From Firmicutes bacterium UBA1702 (GTDB lineage Bacteria; Bacillota; Clostridia; Peptostreptococcales; Anaerovoracaceae): a DNA stretch of 7,139 bases. The notes beneath the pieces were generated by a model. That model was given only the letters and a program-made list of their open reading frames with translations, was not told where the DNA came from and ran no database searches. Both the position numbers and the translations under genes were made by a program. Location of the stretch: NCBI GenBank assembly GCA_002320005.1, contig DCJK01000025.1, positions 1-7,139 on the forward strand, read 5' to 3'. Within the stretch, counting starts at the first letter, position 1, and each line of letters starts with the position of its first letter. Below are positions 1 through 5,791 of the stretch, one piece after another.

Positions 1-1
1 G

Positions 2-925
2 GCAGAATACTACGCCGATGTGGAGAAAACAGTTGAAGAAAACGGCTCTTCAAAGCTTCATGCGAGCAAGTCAACAGAAAACTCAAGAACTATTCTTGCT
101 CTTACAGCCATAGGCAAGGATGTAACCGATGTGGCAGGCTACAACCTTCTTGAACCTCTTGCTGATCTTAACTATCTGAAGAAACAGGGAATCAACGGCC
201 CTATATGGGCACTGATTGCGCTTGATTCCCACAACTATGAGATACCAAAGGTAAGCGAAGAGGGAGTACAGGCAACAAGAGAGAATATCATAGACACGAT
301 ACTTAAAGCAGAGCTTGAAGACGGAGGCTGGGCACTGTCGGGAGAGACAGCAGATCCTGACATGACAGCCATGGCAATACAGGCACTGGCGCCTTACTAC
401 AGCGGCAATGCTCAGGTTGAAGTCGCTGTGGATAAAGCGCTGGATTGCCTTTCAGCCCTTCAGAATGCAGACGGAGGATATACAAGCTGGGGAACCACCA
501 ATTCTGAATCCTGTGCACAGGTGCTGACAGCCCTTACAGCCCTTAAGATAGATCCACTTACAGATGTGAGATTTATAAAGAACGGAAACAGTGTAATGGA
601 TGCACTACTGGGCTTCTATGTAGAAGGAGGTGGCTTCAGCCACACGTTAGATGGAGAAGTCAATGGAATGGCAACAGAGCAGGGATATTATGCGCTTGCT
701 TCCTACGCGAGAATGCAGGCAGGAAAGACAAGTCTATATGATATGAGTGATGTGACCATAGGGAAGGCAGAAGAAGGTAATCCTCCGGGAACCCAGGGAG
801 GGGAAACAGAAAGCGGAAAGACCCCTGCGACGGGCGACGAGAGCATGCCTTCAGGCTGGAGTCTGCTAGCCCTTGCAGCAGGAGCAGGAATCCTGATGAC
901 AAGGAAGAAGAAAAACGCAGCATAA
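2..925 (+). CDS. Cell-wall-anchored protein with prenyltransferase/squalene-oxidase-type repeats (5'-truncated)
   Basis: The reading frame is open from base 2 to a TAA at 923-925, giving 307 residues, and has no start inside the window. The GTG at 20 lacks a ribosome binding site and is internal. The body carries repeats of the alpha/alpha-toroid (terpenoid cyclase-like) type. Each has a GG-aromatic motif followed by a helix ending in Ala-Leu: GGW near residue 108, GGY near 159 and GGF near 210. Upstream are the helix TILALTAIG and the block QGINGPIWALIALDS. A Gly/Pro/Glu-rich linker leads to a sorting signal at residues 275-307: PATGD, a hydrophobic stretch (WSLLALAAGAGILM) and a RKKK tail. 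The protein is therefore probably fixed to peptidoglycan by a sortase. In clostridia such repeats occur in large secreted proteins, often with DUF4430 or Ig-like domains. The fold resembles that of cobalamin carriers such as intrinsic factor, but ligand binding here is speculation. Terpene cyclisation is unlikely for an exported protein, and I see no DXDD acid motif. Confidence 0.85.
   Translation, partial: AEYYADVEKTVEENGSSKLHASKSTENSRTILALTAIGKDVTDVAGYNLLEPLADLNYLKKQGINGPIWALIALDSHNYEIPKVSEEGVQATRENIIDTILKAELEDGGWALSGETADPDMTAMAIQALAPYYSGNAQVEVAVDKALDCLSALQNADGGYTSWGTTNSESCAQVLTALTALKIDPLTDVRFIKNGNSVMDALLGFYVEGGGFSHTLDGEVNGMATEQGYYALASYARMQAGKTSLYDMSDVTIGKAEEGNPPGTQGGETESGKTPATGDESMPSGWSLLALAAGAGILMTRKKKNAA
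821..925 (+). other. C-terminal cell-wall sorting signal (PATG-type)
   Basis: The codons read T-P-A-T-G-D (PATG at 824-835), then about 14 hydrophobic residues, then R-K-K-K-N-A-A and the stop. This is the three-part layout of a sortase substrate: motif, membrane segment, positive tail. The motif is P-A-T-G preceded by Thr, not the canonical LPXTG. Known clostridial sortases accept related PxTG motifs, for example the (S/P)PxTG motif of Clostridioides difficile SrtB. No sortase gene is in this window. Confidence 0.8.
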
Positions 926-950
926 ACTTTATACTTTTTTTCATCCTTTT

Positions 951-976
951 GGAAGGCGCCCTGCGGGGCGCCTTCC
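951..976 (+). terminator. GC-rich perfect hairpin after the surface-protein gene; possible terminator
   Basis: GGAAGGCGCCC pairs with GGGCGCCTTCC as an 11-bp perfect stem closing a 4-base loop (TGCG). The stem starts 25 bases after the stop codon. TTTT at 947-950 could pair with AAAA at 980-983 across a TGT bulge. The position fits a transcription stop, but the following bases (TGTAAAACATTTTA) are not a U-tract. The T-rich run lies before the stem (929-950), so on the minus strand the hairpin would be followed by A, not U. It may be a weak terminator, a 3'-end stabiliser or a leader hairpin for the next gene. Confidence 0.6.
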
Positions 977-1011
977 TGTAAAACATTTTAACTGGTGAGA
1001 AGGAGGCGACA

Positions 1012-1290
1012 ATGAGAAGAGAATGGTTTGAAAACCCGGACAATATCGTATATGCTGACACAAATGAATTCGCTGACAATTTCGGAAAAGAAACAGGAAT
1101 TTCAGATCTTCGGAAAAGAATAGAAGATTTTAAAGGAAATCCGGGAAATGGTGAAATAACGATTATAGGAAAAAAAAGAACAGCAATAAAGCTTTTTGTG
1201 CCGGATATGATTTTTGACAGACATATTGAAATGGGAGAGAATGTGTGGCTGTATGTAGGTGAGACATATCCTGCATATTGTTTGTATTAA
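1012..1290 (+). CDS. Small hypothetical protein, 92 residues, unknown family
   Basis: The gene has an ideal ribosome binding site (AGGAGG at 1001-1006, 5 bases before ATG) and ends with TAA just before a strong intrinsic terminator, so it is very likely real. I do not recognise the family. The product is soluble, with no signal peptide or membrane segment. Residues 1-20 are acidic and aromatic (REWFENPDN), and residues 30-42 look helical (SDLRKRIEDF). From residue 48 onward the pattern suggests beta strands (GEITIIG, RTAIKLFVPD, NVWLYVG). The only cysteine is at position 90, three residues from the end (C-L-Y). The DNA is visibly more A/T-rich than its neighbours. I see no clear promoter of its own, since TATACT at 930-935 lacks a good -35. 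It may be read through from the upstream gene or use a weak promoter. Function unknown. Confidence 0.75.
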   Translation: MRREWFENPDNIVYADTNEFADNFGKETGISDLRKRIEDFKGNPGNGEITIIGKKRTAIKLFVPDMIFDRHIEMGENVWLYVGETYPAYCLY

Positions 1291-1318
1291 AAAGAAGTCC
1301 ACCTGAAAAATGTTTGCG

Positions 1319-1358
1319 GAAGGAGAGTCTGTCTTGTGGGACAGATTCTCCTTCTTTT
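1319..1358 (+). terminator. Rho-independent terminator of the small-protein gene
   Basis: Bases 1319-1333 (GAAGGAGAGTCTGTC) pair with 1340-1354 (GACAGATTCTCCTTC). The 15-bp stem has a single G-U pair and a 6-base loop (TTGTGG). It is followed directly by TTTT at 1355-1358. It lies 28 bases after the stop codon of the 92-residue gene and before the promoter of the next operon. Confidence 0.88.
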
Positions 1359-1373
1359 AATGCTTTCGCATCC

Positions 1374-1402
1374 TTGCAATTACAGATTCAATCATATATA
1401 AT
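1374..1402 (+). promoter_or_regulatory. Sigma-A-type promoter for the EamA-EFR1 operon
   Basis: TTGCAA at 1374-1379 (4 of 6 matches to TTGACA) is separated by exactly 17 bases from a perfect TATAAT at 1397-1402. Transcription would start near 1408-1410, leaving a leader of about 20 bases that holds the ribosome binding site GGAG at 1421-1424. The leader is too short for a riboswitch. Confidence 0.7.
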
Positions 1403-1429
1403 TTGTTGAGTTGAGACAAAGGAGCACAT

Positions 1430-2299
1430 ATGAAGGCGATGCAGGAAAAGAAAGCCAACTTCATACTGTTTATTGTAGCCCTGATCTGGGGAGGCGGTTT
1501 TATTGCGGGCAAAATGGCTCTAACGGCGGCCACACCTATGGCAATAATTTTTTACAGGTATTCCATAGGTGCTTTTATGTGCGCCATAGCTTTCAGAACA
1601 AGGATTGCAAAAGCCTCCGGAAGTGTAATTATCAAGGGAATTGTTATAGGTCTGATACAGCTGGCAGGGCAGTATGTGCAGCTGTCAGGCCTCAGATATA
1701 CCTCCAGCGCCAATCAGTCATTCCTATGTACTGCATATGTAGCCTTTGTCCCTTTCATAAGCTGGGTTATTCTGCGAAAAAGACCGGCACTGAGAGAGTT
1801 TGGTGCAGGCTTTGCCGCCCTGATCGGAATAGGATTCATATGTCTGAAAGAGTCCCTGACTATCGGACCGGGCGACTGCCTGAGTGTGCTATTCTCCCTT
1901 ATTTTCGGCATTCAGATTGTTTTGGTGGGAAAGCTTGTAAAAAATGATACAGACTGCATGGCCATGTCATTCTTTCAGCTGCTGACAGTTTCGGTGCTTT
2001 CTCTTACAGCCTGTACACTTAGCGGACAGATGGCTCTGGTACCTACGTGGGAAGGTATTACGGGTATTTTATATCTGGGAATTCTTAATACCTTTGTCGC
2101 TTTTGTAGGACAGAACTATGCACAGAAGTACACCAGAGACACGGCGGCTTCGCTGATAATGAGCTTTGAATCCATATTCGGATTTGTTTTTTCGGTGATG
2201 TATTATGGCGAAACCGTTACATGCAGATTTATGCTGGGAGGGGCTCTGTGCTTCGCGGCAGTTCTGATAAATACCATAGGAAAGGGGAAAGAAAAATGA
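1430..2299 (+). CDS. DMT-superfamily permease with two EamA domains
   Basis: The 289-residue product has about ten hydrophobic segments, near residues 11-28, 36-55, 67-86, 95-115, 124-139, 147-167, 177-197, 210-228, 238-258 and 264-282. That is the duplicated five-plus-five EamA (RhaT/YdcZ-like) architecture at typical length. Family signatures include ALIWGGGFIAGK in the first helix, SGLRYTSSANQSFL in the first domain, and LGILNTFVAFVGQNYAQKYT followed by AASLIMSFESIFG in the second. These proteins sit in the cytoplasmic membrane and export or import small metabolites such as amino acids, nucleosides or sugars; the substrate cannot be read from sequence. The ATG at 1430 is chosen because GGAG lies 5 bases upstream; an in-frame ATG at 1439 is less well placed. 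The stop overlaps the next start (ATGA at 2296-2299), so translation is probably coupled to the EFR1 gene. Confidence 0.9.
   Translation: MKAMQEKKANFILFIVALIWGGGFIAGKMALTAATPMAIIFYRYSIGAFMCAIAFRTRIAKASGSVIIKGIVIGLIQLAGQYVQLSGLRYTSSANQSFLCTAYVAFVPFISWVILRKRPALREFGAGFAALIGIGFICLKESLTIGPGDCLSVLFSLIFGIQIVLVGKLVKNDTDCMAMSFFQLLTVSVLSLTACTLSGQMALVPTWEGITGILYLGILNTFVAFVGQNYAQKYTRDTAASLIMSFESIFGFVFSVMYYGETVTCRFMLGGALCFAAVLINTIGKGKEK
2282..2290 (+). promoter_or_regulatory. Ribosome binding site that sets the EFR1 gene start
   Basis: The purine run AAGGGGAAA lies a few bases before the ATG at 2296, inside the 3' end of the permease gene. It decides against the longer frame beginning at 2221, whose extra 25 N-terminal residues would precede the flavodoxin strand MIVYFTGTGNS and have no ribosome binding site. 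Confidence 0.7.
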
Positions 2300-3042
2300 T
2301 TGTGTATTTTACGGGTACCGGCAACAGCCGGCATGTTGCCTTTAAGATTGCTTCACATATGGAGGAAGAGAAGATATTATCCATAGGTGACATGATAAAG
2401 AAAGGTGAAACGGGAAACCTTCAATCCGAGACACCTTATGTGTTTGTAACGCCTACCTACGGATGGAGGATGCCGCGCGTAGCGGAAAAATTCATAAGGG
2501 AATCGAAGTTTTCCGGCTCAAAGAAAGCGTACTTTGTGCTGACCTGTGGTGATTCCTGCGGCAACGCAGGAGAGTATGCTCGCAGGCTGTGCCATGAAAA
2601 AGACATGGAGTATATGGGATGCTTTCAGGTGAAAATGCCGGAGAACTATATTGCCATGTTCTCTGTTCCCGATGAGGAGGAATCAGAAAGAATAGTCAAG
2701 GCTGCAGACAGGAGTGCCCGGCAGATAGCGGGACAAATCAAAGCGGGCGAGAAAGGGGAAAGAAAAGCCACCCTCATAGGGGCGGCGGAAAGCTCTTTTG
2801 TAAATAATATATTCTATAAGGTGTTTGTAAAAGCCAGAGGCTTCAGAGCTGCCGACAACTGCAGTGGCTGCGGGCTATGTGCAGACGTGTGTGTTTTGAA
2901 CAATATAAAGATAGCCGGCGGTAAACCCGTATGGGGTGAAAACTGCACTCATTGCATGGCATGTATATGCAGATGTCCAATGGAAGCCATCGAATACAAA
3001 GAAAAGTCAAAGGGAAAGAGAAGGTATTACCTCTCCGACTGA
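2296..3042 (+). CDS. EFR1-family protein: flavodoxin-like domain fused to 2[4Fe-4S] ferredoxin
   Basis: The 248-residue product begins directly with the flavodoxin strand and FMN-phosphate loop MIVYFTGTGNS (residues 1-11). A conserved flavodoxin-like region follows (TPTYGWRMP at 52-60, VLTCGDSCGNAG at 81-92). The C-terminus carries two [4Fe-4S] motifs: Cys189-x2-Cys192-x2-Cys195-x3-Cys199, and Cys217-x2-Cys220-x2-Cys223-x3-Cys227-Pro. This is the layout of the EFR1 family (flavodoxin plus bacterial-type ferredoxin), a group common in clostridia with few assigned roles. It is cytoplasmic and is expected to shuttle electrons between FMN and the clusters. The gene overlaps the permease stop by four bases (ATGA), so the two are co-transcribed and probably act together. 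All eight cluster cysteines are present. Redox activity is inferred from the family, and the partner is unknown. Confidence 0.88.
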   Translation: MIVYFTGTGNSRHVAFKIASHMEEEKILSIGDMIKKGETGNLQSETPYVFVTPTYGWRMPRVAEKFIRESKFSGSKKAYFVLTCGDSCGNAGEYARRLCHEKDMEYMGCFQVKMPENYIAMFSVPDEEESERIVKAADRSARQIAGQIKAGEKGERKATLIGAAESSFVNNIFYKVFVKARGFRAADNCSGCGLCADVCVLNNIKIAGGKPVWGENCTHCMACICRCPMEAIEYKEKSKGKRRYYLSD

Positions 3043-3050
3043 TTTAGAGA

Positions 3051-3872
3051 TCACGCCATGCCGAGGTATTCTTCCAGTGTAAGCCCTGAAGCCGTTATCT
3101 CTTTAGCCGCTTCGACTCCTACATAGCGAAGATGCCACGGCTCGTAGTCGTAGCCGGTTATATGGGTTTTACCTTTTGGATATCTTATGATAAAACCGTA
3201 TTCGCTGCAATGATTGTTGATCCACAATCCTTCAGGGTAATCGATGAAGCTCTGCAGAAGATCATATCCCATGGAAGCAGAGGTCACATCCACCGCCCAT
3301 CCGGTCTGATGCTCGCTTCTGCCGGGATAGGCAGAGGTTATATTGGCGTAATATGCACCGTCGCGAGCCACCGCGTTGTTGTACAGAATGCTCTGGACCT
3401 CATATGAGCGGTAAGTTGAACAGATGCAGAAGTTTATTCCTTCTGCTTTGGCATCAGCCAGCATCTTGAGATAAGCTTCATAAGCTTCCCTCTTGAAGTA
3501 AAGTCCCTGATTTGTGGAAAGCGATCCGTCTACTGCCACCATGTCGGAAGGATAGTAGTCGGGAGACAGGGTATAAAGCTTGTTCACAAGAAGGAGCTTG
3601 TTCCCGGGATCCTCATAAATGGTGCTGACGATGTCAGGTATTCCGGTCATATCCGTTTCAGAGGAAGATGTCCCTGAAGCCGGCACCCGTTCGGATGAAG
3701 CAACGGAAGAAAGCTGGGAATCTATTCTGTCTTCTGTGTGTGAGCAGGCATTGACTAGAGGCGCAGCGAGAAAAGAAGTAACAGAAAAAGGCGGTTCCTG
3801 TGTACATCCTGACAGAAGTAATGAAAATAAAAGCAATGATACTGCTGTGACAACTGTTAAAACTTTTTTCAT
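3051..3872 (-). CDS. Lipoprotein D,D-/L,D-carboxypeptidase, M15B/VanY family
   Basis: The 273-residue protein starts with a lipoprotein signal (MKK, hydrophobic core, lipobox L-S-G-C; Cys23 is the lipidation site). A Ser/Thr-rich spacer to about residue 75 follows, so it sits on the outer face of the membrane. The VanY peptidase domain covers about residues 85-270. It shows STYRSYEVQ (152-160), the zinc motif SEHQTGWAVD (186-195, ligands His188 and Asp195), and EPWH (244-247, catalytic Glu244 and zinc ligand His247). The enzyme should trim the terminal D-Ala of peptidoglycan stem peptides. LdcB-type L,D-carboxypeptidases share these motifs, so D,D versus L,D specificity is open. No vanHAX or vanRS genes are nearby, so this is a housekeeping wall enzyme rather than evidence of glycopeptide resistance. 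The start is supported by GGAG 9 bases before ATG. Confidence 0.92.
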   Translation of the reverse strand: MKKVLTVVTAVSLLLFSLLLSGCTQEPPFSVTSFLAAPLVNACSHTEDRIDSQLSSVASSERVPASGTSSSETDMTGIPDIVSTIYEDPGNKLLLVNKLYTLSPDYYPSDMVAVDGSLSTNQGLYFKREAYEAYLKMLADAKAEGINFCICSTYRSYEVQSILYNNAVARDGAYYANITSAYPGRSEHQTGWAVDVTSASMGYDLLQSFIDYPEGLWINNHCSEYGFIIRYPKGKTHITGYDYEPWHLRYVGVEAAKEITASGLTLEEYLGMA

Positions 3873-3903
3873 GGTTAAAATCTCCGTTATTTGGTGTGAA
3901 TAT

Positions 3904-3932
3904 ATTATAAACTGGCAGCAGAGCTATGTCAA
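3904..3932 (-). promoter_or_regulatory. Perfect consensus sigma-A promoter for the M15 peptidase gene
   Basis: Read on the minus strand, TTGACA (3932-3927) and TATAAT (3909-3904) are both exact consensus with a 17-base spacer. Transcription would begin near 3897, giving a leader of about 25 bases that includes the GGAG ribosome binding site. This predicts strong basal transcription unless a repressor acts. Confidence 0.85.
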
Positions 3933-3967
3933 AGGTATAGTTTTTTTGATAAAAATCGCTGCAATGC

Positions 3968-3996
3968 TGGATAAATTACCGTCGTGATGTTATAAT
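3968..3996 (+). promoter_or_regulatory. Extended -10 promoter for glnS
   Basis: TATAAT at 3991-3996 is preceded by TGT (3988-3990), making an extended -10 element. TGGATA at 3968-3973, 17 bases upstream, is a weak -35 (4 of 6 matches). A second exact TATAAT at 4003-4008 lacks a recognisable -35 at the right distance. Transcripts would start about 4003-4015, leaving almost no leader. There is thus no room for a T-box, the usual control of clostridial tRNA-synthetase genes. Confidence 0.6.
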
Positions 3997-4026
3997 TTTT
4001 AGTATAATTTATTCGGAGGAAATAAA

Positions 4027-5652
4027 ATGGCAGACAATTTTATACACGAAATCATTGAAAAAGATTTAGAAAATAAAAAATACGGAGACAAAGTATATAC
4101 CCGTTTTCCACCGGAGCCCAACGGTTATCTGCATATAGGACATGCCAAGTCAATCTGTCTCAATTTCTCGACAGCGGCCAAATACGGAGGCAAATGCAAC
4201 CTGAGATATGATGACACCAATCCGGTAAAAGAAGATGTAGAATATGTTGATTCCATTGAAGAGGACGTAAAATGGCTTGGCTTCCAATGGGACAAGCGGC
4301 TTTGGGCATCCGACTACTTTGATACCATGTATGAGGCCGCAGTTGAGCTTATAAAAAAGGGTAAAGCCTTTGTGTGCGACATGAGCGCCGACGAAATAAG
4401 AGAAAACAGAGGAACCCTCAAATGCCCCGGTACTGAAAGCTACTGCCGCAACAGGAGCATAGAGGAGAATCTGAGGCTCTTTGAAGAAATGAAGGAAGGA
4501 AAGTATGCCGACGGCGAAAAGGTGCTGAGAGCCAAGATAGATATGGCATCGCCTAACATCAACATGAGGGATCCCGTAATATACAGAATTGCTCATGCCA
4601 GCCATCATAACACGGGAGACAAGTGGTGCATATATCCTATGTACGACTTTGCTCACCCTATAGAAGACGCCATAGAAGGAATAACCCACTCCATATGTAC
4701 ACTGGAATTTGAGGATCACCGGCCGCTGTATGACTGGGTGCTCAGAGAAGTGGGATGGTGGGAACAGCCTCCGCAGCAGATTGAGTTTGCCAGACTGAAT
4801 CTGACAAATACGGTAATGTCAAAGAGATACCTTAAAGCCATGGTAGATGACGGAACAGTTGAAGGCTGGGATGATCCGCGTATGCCAACCATCGCAGGAA
4901 TACGCCGCAGAGGTTATACGCCTGAAGCGGTTAGAACTTTCTGTGAAACCATAGGAGTGGCAAAATCCAACAGCACCGTGGACATTTCTCTTCTCGAGCA
5001 TTGTGTAAGAGAAGATCTGAAAGAAAAGGTAGAAAGCAGAAACGTGGTTTTCAATCCGGTAAAGCTGATAATAACCAACTATCCTGAAGGACAGTCAGAA
5101 CTTTGCCAAATAGACAATAATGCTCAGGCACCGGAACTGGGAACTCGACAGGTGACTTTTTCAAGAGAACTGTGGATAGACGGAGCAGACTTTATGGAAG
5201 AACCGCCTAAAAAGTATTTCCGCCTCTTCCCGGGCAACGAGGTAAGGCTAAAAGGCGCTTATTTCGTAAAATGCACCGACTTCGTAAAGAATGAAGATGG
5301 AACCATAAAGGAAATACATTGCACTTATGATCCTGAAACCAGGTGCGGCAGCGGATTTGAAGGCCGCAAGGTAAAGGGAACCATTCATTTTGTGGATGCT
5401 GCAAACGCAGTGCCCGTAACCTTGAGACAATACGACTATCTGCTTATTGAAAACGAAAACGGTGAACAGGTTCCTAACCCTGATACGGTGAAAATTTCCA
5501 CAGCCTATGGTGAAGCATCTCTTAAGGATGCAAAACCGGGTGAAAGATTCCAGTTCTTCAGACATGGATATTTTGTGGCTGACTCAAAGCTGCACACAGA
5601 AGAAGAACCGGTGTTTAACGAAATAGTAGGGCTTAAGAGCTCATGGAAATAG
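4027..5652 (+). CDS. glnS: Glutaminyl-tRNA synthetase
   Basis: This class I synthetase charges tRNA-Gln with glutamine in the cytoplasm. At 541 residues it is close to the 554 of E. coli GlnRS. The block FPPEPNGYLHIGHAKS (from residue 27) contains the HIGH ATP-binding motif at 36-39, and VMSKR (263-267) is the GlnRS form of the KMSKS loop. NLRYDDTNPVKED (58-70) and CIYPMYDFAHP (201-211) line the glutamine site; Asp62 and Tyr206 appear to match E. coli Asp66 and Tyr211. GITHSICTLEFEDHRPLYDW (218-237) is also GlnRS-like. Residues from about 340 onward form the two beta-barrel anticodon-binding domain, including CTYDPETR and GRKVKGTIHFV. These features distinguish it from GluRS. The start has GGAGG 7 bases upstream. 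It is a single-gene unit with its own promoter and terminator. Many Firmicutes lack GlnRS and use GatCAB, so its presence is informative. Confidence 0.97.
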   Translation: MADNFIHEIIEKDLENKKYGDKVYTRFPPEPNGYLHIGHAKSICLNFSTAAKYGGKCNLRYDDTNPVKEDVEYVDSIEEDVKWLGFQWDKRLWASDYFDTMYEAAVELIKKGKAFVCDMSADEIRENRGTLKCPGTESYCRNRSIEENLRLFEEMKEGKYADGEKVLRAKIDMASPNINMRDPVIYRIAHASHHNTGDKWCIYPMYDFAHPIEDAIEGITHSICTLEFEDHRPLYDWVLREVGWWEQPPQQIEFARLNLTNTVMSKRYLKAMVDDGTVEGWDDPRMPTIAGIRRRGYTPEAVRTFCETIGVAKSNSTVDISLLEHCVREDLKEKVESRNVVFNPVKLIITNYPEGQSELCQIDNNAQAPELGTRQVTFSRELWIDGADFMEEPPKKYFRLFPGNEVRLKGAYFVKCTDFVKNEDGTIKEIHCTYDPETRCGSGFEGRKVKGTIHFVDAANAVPVTLRQYDYLLIENENGEQVPNPDTVKISTAYGEASLKDAKPGERFQFFRHGYFVADSKLHTEEEPVFNEIVGLKSSWK

Positions 5653-5706
5653 GATAAGAACGCTGTCCGCCAAGAGACAGACAATCAAAAAGATAAAGAA
5701 GAATTT

Positions 5707-5751
5707 AAAAACTGCTGCATTGACGTATCCCCGTCTAATGCAGCAGTTTTT
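5707..5751. terminator. Bidirectional intrinsic terminator between glnS and ribH
   Basis: AAAAACTGCTGCATT (5707-5721) and AATGCAGCAGTTTTT (5737-5751) are perfect inverted repeats of 15 bases. The intervening bases can add a GACG/CGTC inner stem (5722-5725 with 5732-5735) with one bulged T. The stem ends in a T-run on both strands, so it can stop glnS transcripts (55 bases after its stop) and ribBA-ribH transcripts (40 bases after the ribH stop). Confidence 0.92.
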
Positions 5752-5791
5752 CTTGCAAAGTGTGTTTCCCTCAGGCAGAGCTTCATTAAGG

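Noticed and set aside
1411..1947. 178-codon open frame on the + strand overlapping the permease
   Set aside because: It is out of frame with the permease, and its product is rich in Cys, Arg and His with no family look. The EamA protein in the other frame has clear membrane segments and a ribosome binding site.
2221..2295. Longer N-terminus (25 residues) for the EFR1 protein
   Set aside because: It would overlap the permease gene widely, has no ribosome binding site, and precedes the natural flavodoxin strand MIVYFTGTGNS. The ATG at 2296 is well supported.
3018..3035. Short hairpin at the end of the EFR1 gene as a terminator
   Set aside because: GAGA-A-GG/CC-TCTC gives only six pairs with a bulge, lies inside the coding region and has no T-run.
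3051..3872. Vancomycin-resistance vanY
   Set aside because: The protein is VanY-family, but no vanH, vanA, vanX or vanRS homologue is nearby. Such lipoprotein peptidases are common chromosomal wall enzymes.
3946..3975. Alternative glnS promoter TTGATA with GATAAA
   Set aside because: The -10 matches only four of six bases with an 18-base spacer. The downstream extended -10 TGTTATAAT is much better.
3619..3987. 122-codon + strand frame across the start of the M15 peptidase gene and the divergent region
   Set aside because: It is antisense to the signal peptide and spacer of a clear lipoprotein, runs through both promoters, and has no ribosome binding site.
4150..4719. 189-codon minus-strand frame inside glnS
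   Set aside because: It is a shadow of a strongly conserved GlnRS coding region, and its product has no recognisable family.
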